A DNA stretch of 60,000 nt from Adiantum capillus-veneris (GCA_014529385.2 CM043946.1:38516058-38576057); one strand, 5' to 3'; counted from the stretch's first letter, positions 21,380 to 32,147 are shown. Translations and numbers: made by a program. The notes: generated by a model from the sequence alone, not told the origin.

Positions 21380-21396
21380 CCTCCGTGGGGGCACCA
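21380..21396 (-). promoter_or_regulatory. Element B primer binding site
   Basis: The minus strand reads TGGTGCCCCCACGGAGG five bases inside the 5' LTR end. The same core is found in A and D. Confidence 0.75.
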
Positions 21397-21401
21397 CTTT
21401 A

Positions 21402-23649
21402 TGAGGGCGAGCTTTTTGAAATGGGGCCTCTAAACCCAAACCAATGGGCCTACCCTCACAAAATGTTCGTAAAGAGGTACGCACACTGCTTGGGGCGCCA
21501 CCTTCTTTTGGGAGTGGAGAAGGAAACCAATCAAAATAACACTTGCACTCACCCACTCAAGCAACACACTTTGAAAACCCCCTTACTCTATATACACTTT
21601 AGACACTTGAACACCATCAACGATTATGCAACCCAATGCCGTGCATCAAAGGAAATATGCAATTTGTGGAATAGCATTCACCTTCTCCGCATAAGAATAC
21701 CCATAATACATACAAACTCCTCCTCTCTCAAGAACTCATCAAAAACTCATGCGCACAAGACTTGCCTCTCAAACACACAAGAGAATCACTTACATCAAAC
21801 TAACACACTTTGTATAGAGAGCTCATCTCCATCTATGCAATGTCGTGACACAAATAAAAATCACCATGAGAGGTAGCCACATGCATATGTAATGAAGCAA
21901 AAGAGAGTTGGAGTGAGAAATTTCTTTAGACCAATTGAATAAGTGTGGAGAAACAAACCAATGGTAAATTGAGAATAGAACACTTACTTGATTTCTCGCA
22001 CACCTTTTAAGGGGAGGACAGACATTGGCTAACCATCACGAATTGCGAAACTTGAAAGTTTGGAAGATGATTTAATGATCATTAAATAACCATGAGAGAG
22101 ATCATGATGTATTTACAAGTTATTGAGGTGCTACAAATGATTTATTGGGTTGATGGAGTAAGAGATTGTAGAATAGAAAGAGTGGAGGATAGAGTTGCAC
22201 TTCCTCCAAAGAGGAGGGTTACGAATTGCGACACTTGAAAGTTTGGAAGATGATTTAATGATCATTAAATAACCATGAGAGAGATCATGATGTATTTACA
22301 AGTTATTGAGGTGCTACAAATGATTTATTGGGTTGATGGAGTAAGAGCTTGTAGAATAGAAAGAGTGGAGGATAGAGTTGCACTTCCTCCAAAGAGGAGG
22401 GTTAGGAGGGAGGATGTGAAAGAGGGAGAGTTGGGGTTTTCTCTACTATTAATCAAGAAACAACATGAAGTTGAAAATATAGGTGTGTGTCCTTGAGTCT
22501 CTCCAAGGGGGGCTATTTATAGTTGTGTAGGAGTGGGATTATGCTACACTTAATCAGGGTAAGTGATTAGCCCTAATTAAGTGTCCTTTGACCACTCATT
22601 GAATATTGGACATAAAAGGGGCTATTTATTCACCAAAAATATCATTTTAGACTGTGAAGGCTCCATAGGGATGCATAATGTAGGTGGACCCCACCATGCG
22701 GCCCTACGGGTGGCTCCTGTGGGGTATCTCAACTTGTCTGTCTTGGCATTTAGAAAGCATCTTTAGGTTGGTCCCATCACATGCAAGTGACCTTGAACAC
22801 TCATTGCTCTTCTAGAAGATGAGTAGGGGAAAAATAAGATCTCACCCTCTTGATTTACAGTTCCCCTTTGCTGCGAATCTGACAGATTTACACTATTTTG
22901 ACCATAACTTTTTACCTGTAGCTCGGAATGACATGCTTCAAAAGGCAAATTTGACCTTCTCAACATGTTTGATATGAATTTGAACTATTCTTCACACCCA
23001 TGCACCAAGGAATTTGGTTTGGAAGGTCCACACTAGGCTAGGGAACCTTTTGCTTCCAAGTCTTCTTGTATGGGCCCTTTGCTTGTATGCATCCAAGGGG
23101 AATCATGCTTTTTCAAAAGGCTATGATGCTTAAACAAATAGAGGAGGGCCCAATTTTTTTTTCTTGTGAAAAGAATATACAATTGGAGTCTTTTTGAAAG
23201 GAGAAAAACTATATGTATATTCTTAAGAGATATTGGGCCACCTATGTAGGGGGCATACAAGACTTGTAGAGAGGGACCATAATCTTTGGTAAAGACAAGT
23301 GGAGAGTTGATTTCCATGGTAATTTATCTATATGGGATGGAAGATGGATATATAATTTTTCTACTACTAACTCACAAGAGGTAAGAAAGTTTGGGGGTAG
23401 ATAGTTGGTTATTGTATGCTTACTTTTATTTTCAAAGAAAAAAAGAAAAGGGTGGTAATATAAATATATGACTAAGGTGACATTTTTGAGAAGAGTACAA
23501 TGTATGTGTCGCCACAAAGGTTAAACGAAGAGGGGGAATTTACTCTAGATAACTTAATAGCATAGAAAAATATATACACATATGAGGAAGAGGACGTTGA
23601 GTAGGCTGAAAAATGTTGCAAAAAGATGGTTACCATTTTATGCCACTCA
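21402..23649 (-). repeat. Element B right (5') LTR
   Basis: It is 2248 bp, starting TGAGGGCG and ending GCCACTCA on the plus strand. It contains the 183-bp tandem duplication (22038 and 22221) and a TATA box on the minus strand at 22513-22522. It is followed by the TSD CTAG and resumed A integrase. Confidence 0.93.
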
Positions 23650-24173
23650 CTAGGTTTCACCCCTTCCCATCTAGTTTATGGGAAGGAGGCAATTCTACCT
23701 ATTGAGGTGCAGATAGGCAGCTTACGAGTCTTGGCTAGCTAGATACATTATCTAATTGTAAATCTTCGAAACCATATCTTGGATCTGGAGAGGCTCCAAC
23801 TAGATAGGGAAGAAGCCATCAATCACTATGCAACACAGGTAGAACGACGCCGGCTCACTTTCAATCAAGTGCTTAAACAAAAGGGACTAGAAAAAGGTAT
23901 TTTAGTGCTGAGATATGACAACAGATTTGACATCAAGAAGGACAAGAAATTTCAACCCAGATGGGAGGGGCCATTCATCATGAAGAAACGCTATGACAGC
24001 GGCAGCTACAAGCTGATGGAAGCAGATGGGAGAATTCACAAGACTAGGGTCAATGGATGGATACTGAAAAGGTATTTTCTTAGGTTTGATCCAAAATTCA
24101 CGCTAGAAATTCCAGAAGAGGGAGAACCCTCTAACTCCACAACTAAAGATGCAGAGGAAGGGCTAGAAGCATG
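23650..24173 (+). pseudogene. Element A integrase, C-terminal part
   Basis: It resumes the frame cut at 4173: the first bases, CTAG, are the right TSD, followed by codons for GFTPSHLVYGKEA. It then encodes the C-terminal DNA-binding part, with RWEGPFIMKK, GSYKLMEADG and TRVNGWILKRYF, matching B. A long open stretch runs from 23779 to a stop at 24171-24173. No chromodomain is present, as expected for Tat. Confidence 0.87.
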
Positions 24174-24186
24174 AATGCCTCTAGCC

Positions 24187-24201
24187 AGATGGGAGGGCTA
24201 A
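24187..24201 (+). promoter_or_regulatory. Element A polypurine tract
   Basis: AGATGGGAGGGCTAA lies directly before the LTR start TGATGGCCGG. Element D has AAAAGGGGAGGGCTAA in the same place. Confidence 0.75.
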
Positions 24202-25744
24202 TGATGGCCGGTTTTTGAAACCATGCTCATGAGAATCAGACCCTAAGGAAGGGAGGGTTTGTTACCAAAAGAAGAAAAAAAAATTACAAAAAAAAGGCCT
24301 TTACCATTCACCATACCCCCCCCCCCCCCCAGGGTTAACCACCGGTAGGGCGCCGCCAGTTTGGCCACACCCCTCCATTCTCACCAAAGGACAATCCCTC
24401 TCTCTCTTACTGCCCGGCTCCGCTCATATTTTCTCTCCTACTCTGCCGCTGCAACATCCAGCCCGGTAGGTGCCCTTGGTATCTCTGTCACCCTCCAACC
24501 ACGGCGGGCCGCCACAAATATTATTCTCTCTCTCTCTCTTCCAAATATTCTCCCTCTCTCTCTCTTTGCTTGTCCATACTCCAGCCCCGTCGGGCCGTAC
24601 CCCCACCCCCTCTCGTCCACACTCCCTTAGTCCTTAAGCACCCCCCCCCCCCCCCCATCTACACCTAGCCTTAGCTTTCTCTCTCTCTTGGAAGTAGCCA
24701 TGGCAGGCCTTAGGGCAAGCACCACGTCTCCCTCCCTCTATCTCTCACACCCTCTCTTCCTCTATCCTCTAACCCCCCCCCCCCCCCCCCCCACCATATC
24801 CTCTCTCATCTCCCCCCTCCCCCCCTCACAACCCCTATCTCCCTCTCTTCCCTTGGTGGGAACCACCCCTTGGCCATAATCCCTCTCTCTCTCTTGTTGA
24901 CTAAGCAACCACCCCCCCCCCCCTTCCTTGTCGCGCCCGCTGTCGCCTACCCCCCCGCCCCTCCCGGGCCTCACGCTCGTCCTCATATCACCCCCCTGCG
25001 TGCTTCCTGCCATACACCCCAACCCTATCCCCCTCTCCCCTCCCTCACCATCTCCCCCCTCATGCTCTCTATCTCGCGCTCTGTCTCGCCCGCAAACTAC
25101 ACCCGGCTCCACACCACCGCTCGCGCTCCCTCTACACACAGCACGTGCTACACCGCTTGACACACACAACACACACCCACCCACTGCGTACGCACACACA
25201 CTCCCCCATTCACCACCCTCACCCCCCCGTCTCTGCATCGCCCACTACACTGCCGAAAATCAAAAATTAAAAGAAAAATATAAATAAATAAATAAATAAA
25301 TAAATAAATATATATATATATATATATACATTATATATATACACCACACCCCCCCGTTTCCACGCACGCTCGCACACACATTCACTTACATATATACACA
25401 CACTCACGCATATCCACACACCTATATTCACACATATACATGCACCCATACATACACACACATATATAAAAGCACGCACCACACACACCACATAAAAAAA
25501 ATACAAAAAGAAGGAAAAAGGGCCATCGACATAGACAAAAAGAAGGAGGAACCCAAAGCACGCGCTGCCAACAAAAAAAAAGAAGAAATGTGTCGAAGGC
25601 ATGCCCCGACTGACCCCAAAAAGACGTACGCGCTACATCGACGCACCGGCAACACACCATCCGTCGGCATCACGCAACCACAAGGCCATTTCCAGTAATT
25701 TGTAGGTTATGTTCATCATTTCTTCAATTTTCACCCCAGCCTTG
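24202..25744 (+). repeat. Element A 3' LTR, first part (C-rich)
   Basis: It starts TGATGGCCGG. Long poly-C runs lie near 24317-24330, 24640-24656, 24775-24792 and 24910-24922 in a strongly C/CT-rich sequence, and (AAAT)n plus (TA)n lies at about 25283-25338. The open frames here are low-complexity. It is interrupted at 25744 by D and continues at 32152. Confidence 0.8.
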
Positions 25745-27293
25745 TGATGGGGGCTTTTCACAAGCCAAGCTCCCATACCCCTCTTCTCTCGTCCCCACCC
25801 CATGAAAACCCCCTCTTAGGGAGGGAGTGATAAAAGGCATTGGAGAAAGTAAGAAAAAAATAAAGTATGATCATGTAAATATATAAGAAAGGTAAAATAG
25901 GCCACCTCATGCCTGCGGGGTAGCCCATCCCCACCTTGCCTCCTTTTTCTTCACTATTGCCCCGCCGGGTGTCCCTTTTCCTCTCCTCCACTCAAAAGGT
26001 CAACCCCCTCTCTCTTCCCCTTGTCCTTTCTCCTTTCTCTCTCCCCTCAAGCTACCCCACCTCTCACCAATAATGCATTATAACTCACCAATAATGCACC
26101 CTAACTCACATGCAACTTATGCTATCTTCCAAAACAGTATACCCCAGCCCCCTTTTCTCTCTCCTACACTCTCCCATGATCCAAATACCCCCCTCTCTCT
26201 CTAAAATTCGAAATCTCTCTTGTCTTGTAGCCACATGGCCTCCCCCACACTCACACACACTCAGTTTCACTGAAAAAGGTGCCCACATACCCATCCCCAC
26301 CCAGTGGTTACTTGATTTTCTTGTGTTCACACACATCTGCACACAGATTCACCTCTTAACACACTCCCCTCTCTCCCCTCTTGTAATTACTTTATTCTCC
26401 ATGTCACCTCTCACGTTTTTTCATCAACCCATCTCTCTCTCTTAGTCTCTCTCTCATGAGACTCCTGTTCTGGCACATATACACACAGCCAGACAAGTGG
26501 GGCCCACAGTCACATGGTTTGTGTAGATAATGATTTCTTCATTTCTAAATTCTAGAATTTCTCCCCCCTCCTCCCCTATATAAAAAGGGGTCACCATCAC
26601 ACTAAACACACACAACATCACCAAAGAACACACTATGCACTGTGTGTGCCTAGTGCACACACACACACCCACACCATCACCATCACCGCAATCACCATGC
26701 TTGTCTTGAGCATGACCTCTACACCCTTGGCTATGGAAGATGAAGGGCAACTAAATGAAGGATGATGGCCATAATCCTCGTGCCAGTCTTCGCCATCAAC
26801 TCCCACCTATCCGCCATGTCCTCTACCACTCTCTCCCTTCTCATTCTCCTACCCTATGCTCCCCATTTCATCGCCTAATTCTCTAAATAAAGCTTGAGGT
26901 TTTGTGAGTATGTTTTCTTGCAATGTTTTGCCCATGTGAGGTGTGCGGAATCGCCACCTAGTCTTGTGTTTTGGAGTGAGCTTGTGTATATGTGAAGGGT
27001 GTGCGGATTCGCCATCCTTTTGTGGTGCCTAAGTACTAAGCCGCTATACCCCCTCCCTCACTCTCTCTCTCTCTCTCTCACTTGATCTCATTCCCTTCCC
27101 TCTTCATCATTGCTCCCAAGAATCCATCTCTCTTGGATGAAAACTTTGTTATGGTGGTGTGTTGTTTGCGTCCTAGCCGCTGAAGCTAGGTGGTGCCCCC
27201 TGTTTGCTTTACCATGACAGGCTCGAGGCGCGCCATTCGGTCCCCGGTGTTTTAGAGGCCGTCGGGGGTTCGGGGTTCGCTTTGCTCCCGTCA
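25745..27293 (+). repeat. Element D 5' LTR with TATA box
   Basis: A TATA box, TATATAAAAAG, lies at 26577-26587, followed by CA-rich sequence. A (CT)n run lies near 27059-27080. A short stem, CCTAGC...GCTAGG, lies near the 3' end. No gene is seen inside. Confidence 0.92.
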
Positions 27294-27312
27294 TTTGGTG
27301 CCCCCACGGAGG
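27294..27312 (+). promoter_or_regulatory. Element D primer binding site
   Basis: TTTGGTGCCCCCACGGAGG directly follows the LTR. It is shared with A and B. Confidence 0.77.
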
Positions 27313-27366
27313 ATCTTTTCATGAAACCCTTCAGTTTACAAGATTGAAACCCCTAAACTATTGTGA

Positions 27367-27630
27367 ATGGATGAATGGCTAGCAGGATTTGCTAATTAGA
27401 CGACAGAAGAAGAAGAGCTCCAAGCACAACTAAACGAACTCCGCATCTCCATCGAAGCTCGAGTGCCAGGCGTAACGGTAATCGATTTGCAGTGGGAGAG
27501 TCAACCAACATGCCAAACCCAGTGGATATACATAGTCCAAGTGCCAAGAAGAAGAAGGAGAAGGTCGAAACCATGTCCGCAACCTACAACCAACCGACAA
27601 CAACAAAATGGAAGGAGCTCTACACAATAG
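27367..27630 (+). pseudogene. Element D leader ORF with UAG at codon 11
   Basis: ATG at 27367 encodes MDEWLAGFAN, then TAG at 27397-27399. The same frame continues to about 27630 with TTEEEELQAQLNELRISIEA and a basic, Arg- and Gln-rich end. The part up to and after the stop parallels A, where the stop at the same codon is TGA. The zinc knuckle seen at the end of the A frame is not visible here. It may be a short upstream ORF or a readthrough product. Confidence 0.45.
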
Positions 27631-27849
27631 AGAATCAACACTATTCTACTTTGAGAATCGGGTAACTCAAGTCACCGAGGTAATTATCATAGTCAGTTTT
27701 CAAGTCGCACCTGATGCTGCAGCACAGATAACGGAAGCATTGGCTCACACTCTCACTAGAGAAACTAAGGATCTACTGAGTTTGTTTCAGGAAAGAACAC
27801 CACCCTCTCCCACAAGCTTGGACAATGACTAAGCACCTCTAAGCTTCAC

Positions 27850-28068
27850 ATGAATCAGTACAACCTACCTCAAGACAGATCACACATACCAACACGTGTA
27901 CGCTCAATCAAGGTAATACTGGATTTGAAGACTCACTACCAGCACGTCATTGACACCATGCCGGGTGCGGAGCGGTTTTTGGAGGTTCTGGCATCAGATC
28001 AACCATTTGTCTTACCTTTGGTACAAGGCAATGTACCGTTTGAAGTTTTAATCTATGTCCTAGTATAA
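27850..28068 (+). CDS. Element D pre-gag ORF, 72 codons
   Basis: An open frame ends 84 bases before the gag start. Its second half (GAERFLEVLASDQPFVLPL, FEVLIYVLV) matches the B leader ORF end. The family is not recognised. It is intact in D, where gag is also intact, which supports coding potential. Confidence 0.5.
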   Translation: MNQYNLPQDRSHIPTRVRSIKVILDLKTHYQHVIDTMPGAERFLEVLASDQPFVLPLVQGNVPFEVLIYVLV

Positions 28069-28151
28069 GAGGGTATACACGCCTCCTTGTAAAGAAGAAA
28101 AAAACTTTTGCAAGTTAAGGAGTGTGTCTTTCTAGCTCTCTCTCAGTAATC

Positions 28152-29132
28152 ATGGCAAGTGCAACATTTCCAACATTTAAAGGAAACAAGGGGGAGGATT
28201 TGGTAATAGACTTCCTAGATGACTTTGAAGTAGCATGTGTAGTGAGCAACAAAGATACGGATGAATCCCGGGTTAGAATTTTTAAGCATCTCATGAAGCT
28301 AGAAGCTAGATCATGGTACAATGCACTTCCACAAGCAACCAAGGATGACTGGGAACCCTTAAAAACTACTTTTAAGAGGCGCTTTGGGGGAGGTACCACT
28401 TCAGAAAAGTTGTGGGACAAGTTGAGAGACTTGAAGCAGGAGGGTCTTTTAGAATATGCCACCTATGAGTCCAAATTTGTGGATTTGTGGGAACGGTGGG
28501 TTGAGTCACTAGCAAGGGGGGAAGCCGCACCCGATGTCCTAAAAAAAGATCGGTTCACGCATGGCTTATGGCCGCTTCTCAAGGAGAAGGTGAAAGGTAG
28601 ATTCCCGGCTACGTATGAGTTAGCCGTTGAGATTGCTTGCCTTAAGGACAAGAAGCTGCGAATGAAAGCCAAAGAAACTGAGTCAACAGAAACAACAACA
28701 TCACGTCGACCAGCAACTACGACAACCACCATTCCACCACCACCACCGGCTCTTGGGGTAAGAGATGACCAACAAGATATGTTGGCCCATATTACTAACC
28801 AACTGCAGGATTTGTCTGTCCACTTAATACAGCAAGGGAGGAGTCAAGAAAGAGATCAAGACTCTGGAAGAGCACGACGACAAAACAGGGAGTATCTCTG
28901 CTACAACTACGGAGAAGATGGTCACGGTATGTACTACTGTCCCAAACCACAACAAATCTATAATAGAGAAGGTAGGAGGAACCAATTGTCACCCCCTAGA
29001 GAAAGAACACCCCCACCCCAAGCACCAGCCCCACCAACACAAATTCTACGTCCGCCACAATCATCCTACGCCCACCACCAATTGGTACCCGCACACCAAG
29101 TATCATTGGTCTTGCAGAAGAGGTCAAGATGA
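28152..29132 (+). CDS. gag: Element D gag, open
   Basis: The start at 28152 (MASATFPTFKGNKGED) is chosen by homology with A; the frame is also open upstream. It runs 326 codons without a stop. The capsid region contains LLEYATYESKFVDLWERW and KVKGRFPATYEL, shared with A. The knuckle reads CYNYGEDGHGMYYC: its second Cys is Tyr, so zinc binding is probably lost. A proline-rich tail follows. The stop codon overlaps the next start as ATGA (29129-29132), an arrangement compatible with coupled re-initiation. By homology with B, the ancestral frame probably continued into the linker, so a frameshift is an alternative. Confidence 0.87.
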   Translation: MASATFPTFKGNKGEDLVIDFLDDFEVACVVSNKDTDESRVRIFKHLMKLEARSWYNALPQATKDDWEPLKTTFKRRFGGGTTSEKLWDKLRDLKQEGLLEYATYESKFVDLWERWVESLARGEAAPDVLKKDRFTHGLWPLLKEKVKGRFPATYELAVEIACLKDKKLRMKAKETESTETTTSRRPATTTTTIPPPPPALGVRDDQQDMLAHITNQLQDLSVHLIQQGRSQERDQDSGRARRQNREYLCYNYGEDGHGMYYCPKPQQIYNREGRRNQLSPPRERTPPPQAPAPPTQILRPPQSSYAHHQLVPAHQVSLVLQKRSR

Positions 29133-30328
29133 GTGTAACGGAAGAAGGATCAAGTAAGAAGACTATTCAAAGAACTGAAGCAGTGGAACAAGAGGTTAAA
29201 GAATCAAAAGATGCTACCCAGGTGGGGGAGGTAAGCCAAGAAAATTGTGTTACAAATGTGAGTACATCTATAACCTTGAATGAAATAGGCACCAAAGAGA
29301 TCAATCGACAACATTGGGCAGTAAGGGTAAGAATGTGTAAAGTGTTGATTAGGCCTCGTCAGAGTAAGAGGAATGCAAAGGGCATGAAAGATACAAGAGA
29401 AGAGGAAGACCAGCCTGCTAGCAAGGCTTTGCAGAAGGTGGGCAACATATCAAGCAAAGGGGAGGGCTTTGAAAACGGAAGCCTGTGCACCAGTATGGAC
29501 CCAGGACAATGTAGCAAGCTAAAGGAATCTTGCATCAAGGCAGTTTCACTAGAGGACCATAACGAAGAGGTAAGTATGACTGAAGGTTTGGAGTTGGATA
29601 TTTCTCCAGAGGCTTTGCAGCCGAGCAAGACTTTATTGTGTAGTGTTATAGACTTGGAGATGGGTAATGTCTCTAGTCTACTGAAAGATGTTATAAACTT
29701 GGAGATGGGTAATGCCTCCAGTTTATGTGAGGGTGTTCAGAGTAAGTTGGATGATCAATATGCTGCCAACCTTTTAAGGATGTTCCAAACTCCTCCACAA
29801 CACAACATTGTGTTTGCGTGGGATGCATCAGACCTATGGCTATGGCTAGCCACTATAACATATAGAGAGAAGATCAGCATGGAGATAAGAGCAAAGGAGC
29901 CATGGATAGACAAAAGCCTGATAAAATGCAAGAATAGAGACCTCATTCGCAATTTGGTACAATTTTTTACAAATAGTGCATCCTCTCTTTGGAGAAAGGT
30001 AAGTGAATTACGCTTGTATTTAAGCCGCAAGGTAGGTGGCTTGCTATTAGCATCAATAGAGGAAGCTGACATGTTTGAGCACACCCAAAAGAAGCATGAT
30101 ATGCTTGCAGTTTTTTCTAGTCATGGCAGTAAGCAGGACTCTGAAGACAACTTGAGCTCACCACACCAACAAGGCGGCCATATATGGTGGATTCTTGGTA
30201 CACTCTTGGGAATCATAATTTTCGGTTCTGTCTTTGCAGGAGCCAAGATGCTCATTTCCCCTCTCGCTACTGGTGGTTACAAATTTGGTCCAATTTGGCA
30301 TGCAAATTTTATTGTTCGAACACTGTAG
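29129..30328 (+). CDS. Element D ORF2: unknown protein with one membrane segment in the place of pol
   Basis: It is 399 codons with no visible protease, RT, RNase H or integrase motif. Residues 1-60 are charged and resemble the A/B gag-protease linker. Residues about 172-200 hold a tandem repeat (VIDLEMGNVSSLLKD then VINLEMGNASSLCEG), encoded by 45-bp repeats at 29644 and 29689. The middle is Trp- and Leu-rich (DASDLWLWLATITY). Near the C-terminus lies a clear hydrophobic helix, WWILGTLLGIIIFGSVFAGA, preceded by polar sequence and followed by LysMet. A single C-terminal membrane anchor in the last ORF of a retroelement recalls env-like proteins of plant elements, but sequence similarity is not shown. 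It ends at TAG 30326-30328, and the frame is open again just after. Confidence 0.6.
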   Translation: MSVTEEGSSKKTIQRTEAVEQEVKESKDATQVGEVSQENCVTNVSTSITLNEIGTKEINRQHWAVRVRMCKVLIRPRQSKRNAKGMKDTREEEDQPASKALQKVGNISSKGEGFENGSLCTSMDPGQCSKLKESCIKAVSLEDHNEEVSMTEGLELDISPEALQPSKTLLCSVIDLEMGNVSSLLKDVINLEMGNASSLCEGVQSKLDDQYAANLLRMFQTPPQHNIVFAWDASDLWLWLATITYREKISMEIRAKEPWIDKSLIKCKNRDLIRNLVQFFTNSASSLWRKVSELRLYLSRKVGGLLLASIEEADMFEHTQKKHDMLAVFSSHGSKQDSEDNLSSPHQQGGHIWWILGTLLGIIIFGSVFAGAKMLISPLATGGYKFGPIWHANFIVRTL

Positions 30329-30597
30329 ACAATGATCCTATTTTTCACTTGGGATCCAGGAGGACATTGGCACAAAGTTCTAGAAGCCATGGGCTTCCCC
30401 TTTAATCAACCGACACTATTCCAAGGAACAAGTTATCACTCCGACCTATTACAGATTCATGAATATCCCAGAAATCTCACCAATGGCCAAATGGAATGGC
30501 TAGTTCAAAAGGCAACTCGATATCGGATCCTATCGCTAAGCGGAAGAAGAAACAGAGCTAGAGAAATGAATGCCTCTAGACAAAAGGGGAGGGCTAA
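30329..30597 (+). pseudogene. Element D ORF2 frame continued after UAG, running to the PPT
   Basis: Same frame as ORF2; a methionine follows one codon after the stop. It contains FTWDPGGHWHKVLEAMGFPF and a basic end near the PPT. It may be the original C-terminus of ORF2 cut off by a recent stop. Alternatively it is only a chance frame in the 3' leader. Confidence 0.4.
30582..30597 (+). promoter_or_regulatory. Element D polypurine tract
   Basis: AAAAGGGGAGGGCTAA precedes the 3' LTR start. Confidence 0.8.
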
Positions 30598-32147
30598 TGA
30601 TGGGGGCTTTTCACAAGCCAAACTCCCATACCCCTCTTCTCTCGTCCCCACCACATGAAAACCCCCTCTTAGGGAGGGAGTGATAAAAGGCATTGGAGAA
30701 AGTAAGAAAAAAATAAAGTATGATTATGTAAATATATAAGAAAGGTAAAATAGGCCACCTCATGCCTTCGGGGTAGCCCATCCCCACCTTGCCTCCTTTT
30801 TCTTCACTATTGCCCCGCCGGGGGTCCCTTTTCCTCTCCTCTACTCAAAAGGTCAACCCCCTCTCTCTTCCCCTTGTCCTTTCTCCTTTCTCTCTCCCCT
30901 CAAGCTACCCCACCTCTCACCAATAATGCATTAGAACTCACCAATAATGCACCCTAACTCACGTGCAACTTATGCTATCTTCCAAAATAGTATACCCCAG
31001 CCCCCTTTTCTCTCTCCTACACTCTCCCATGATCCAAATACCCCCCTCTCTCTCTAAAATTCAAAATCTCTCTTGTCTTGTAGCCAGATGGCCTCCCCCA
31101 CACTCACACACACTCAGTTTCATTGAAAAAGGTGCCCACAAACCCATCCCCACCCAGTGGTTACTTGATTTTCTTGTGTTCACACACATCTGCACACAGA
31201 TTCACCTCTTAACACACTCCCCTCTCTCCACTCTTGTAATTACTTTATTCTCCACCTCACCTCTCACTTTTTTTTCATCAACCCATCTCTCTCTCTTAGT
31301 CTCTCTCTCATGAGACTTCTGTTCTGGCACATATACACACAGCCAGACAAGTGGGGCCCACAGTCACATGGTTTGTGTAGATAATGATTTCTTCATTTCT
31401 AAATTCTAGAATTTCTCCCCCCTCCTCCCCTATATAAAGAGGGGTCACCATCACACTAAACACACACAACATCACCAAAGAACACACTATGCACTGTGTG
31501 TGCCTAGTGCACACACACACACCCACACCATCACCATCACCGCAATCACCATGCTTGTCTTGAGCATGACCTCTACACCCTTGGCTATGGAAGATGAAGG
31601 GAAACTAAATGAAGGATGATGGCCATAATCCTCGTGCGAGTCTTCGCCATTAACTCCCACCTATCTGCCATGTGCTCTACCACTCTCTCCCTTCTCATTC
31701 CCCTACCCTATGCTCCCCATTTCATCGCCTACTTCTCTAAATAAAGCTTGAGGTTTTGTGAGTATGTTTTCTTGCAATGTTTTGCCCATGTGAGGTGTGC
31801 GGAATCGCCACCTAGTCTTGTGTTTTGGAGTGAGCTTGTGTATATGTGAAGGGTGTGCGGATTCGCCATCCTTTTGTGGTGCCTAAGTACCTAGCCTCTA
31901 TACCCTCTCCCTCACTCTCTCTCTCTCTCTCTCACTTGATCTCATTCCCTTCCCTCTTCATCATTGCTCCCAAGAATCCATCTCTCTTGGATGAAAACTT
32001 TGTTATGGTGGTGTGTGTTTTGCGTCCTAGCTGCTGAAGCTAGGTGGTGCCCCCTGTTTGCTTTACCATGACAGGCTTGAGGTGCGCCATTCGATCCCCG
32101 GTGTTTTAGAGGCCGTCGGGGGTTCGGGGTTCGCTTTGCTCCCGTCA
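30598..32147 (+). repeat. Element D 3' LTR
   Basis: Collinear with 25745-27293. The TATA box is at 31431-31440. It is followed by the TSD CTTG and then the rest of the A LTR. Confidence 0.93.

Larger units (their letters stand above)
4174..23649 (-). mobile_element. Element B: Tat-like Ty3/gypsy element, inserted in A's integrase
   Basis: It is bounded by LTRs of about 2.25 kb (left 4174-6349 plus 15091-15168; right 21402-23649) and a 4-bp TSD CTAG (4170-4173 and 23650-23653). The coding strand is minus, so the right LTR is the 5' LTR. Read on the minus strand, the order is PBS, leader ORF, gag, protease, RT, RNase H, aRNH, integrase, PPT. Its left LTR is split by element C. All pol domains are recognisable, but stops and frameshifts are present in gag and integrase and between protease and RT. 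It could not be autonomous now. Confidence 0.92.
25745..32147 (+). mobile_element. Element D: non-autonomous relative of A with gag and a membrane-segment ORF
   Basis: LTRs of 1549 and 1550 bp start TGATGGGGGC and end CCCGTCA, with TSD CTTG (25741-25744 and 32148-32151). It is inserted in A's 3' LTR. The internal part is only 3.3 kb: PBS, leader ORFs, a full gag, then an ORF of unknown function reaching the PPT. No protease, RT, RNase H or integrase is seen. Gag, PBS, PPT and LTR end are related to A, so A-type elements are natural suppliers of enzymes. The first 190 LTR bases differ at about four positions by eye, so it is fairly young. Confidence 0.92.

Noticed and set aside
24361-25287. 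Several Pro- and Ser-rich open frames on both strands
   Set aside because: They lie in the C-rich LTR of element A and come from base bias.
26110-26445. Open frame of 111 codons repeated at 30963-31313
   Set aside because: It is present because both are LTRs of element D; it starts before the TATA box and shows no domain.
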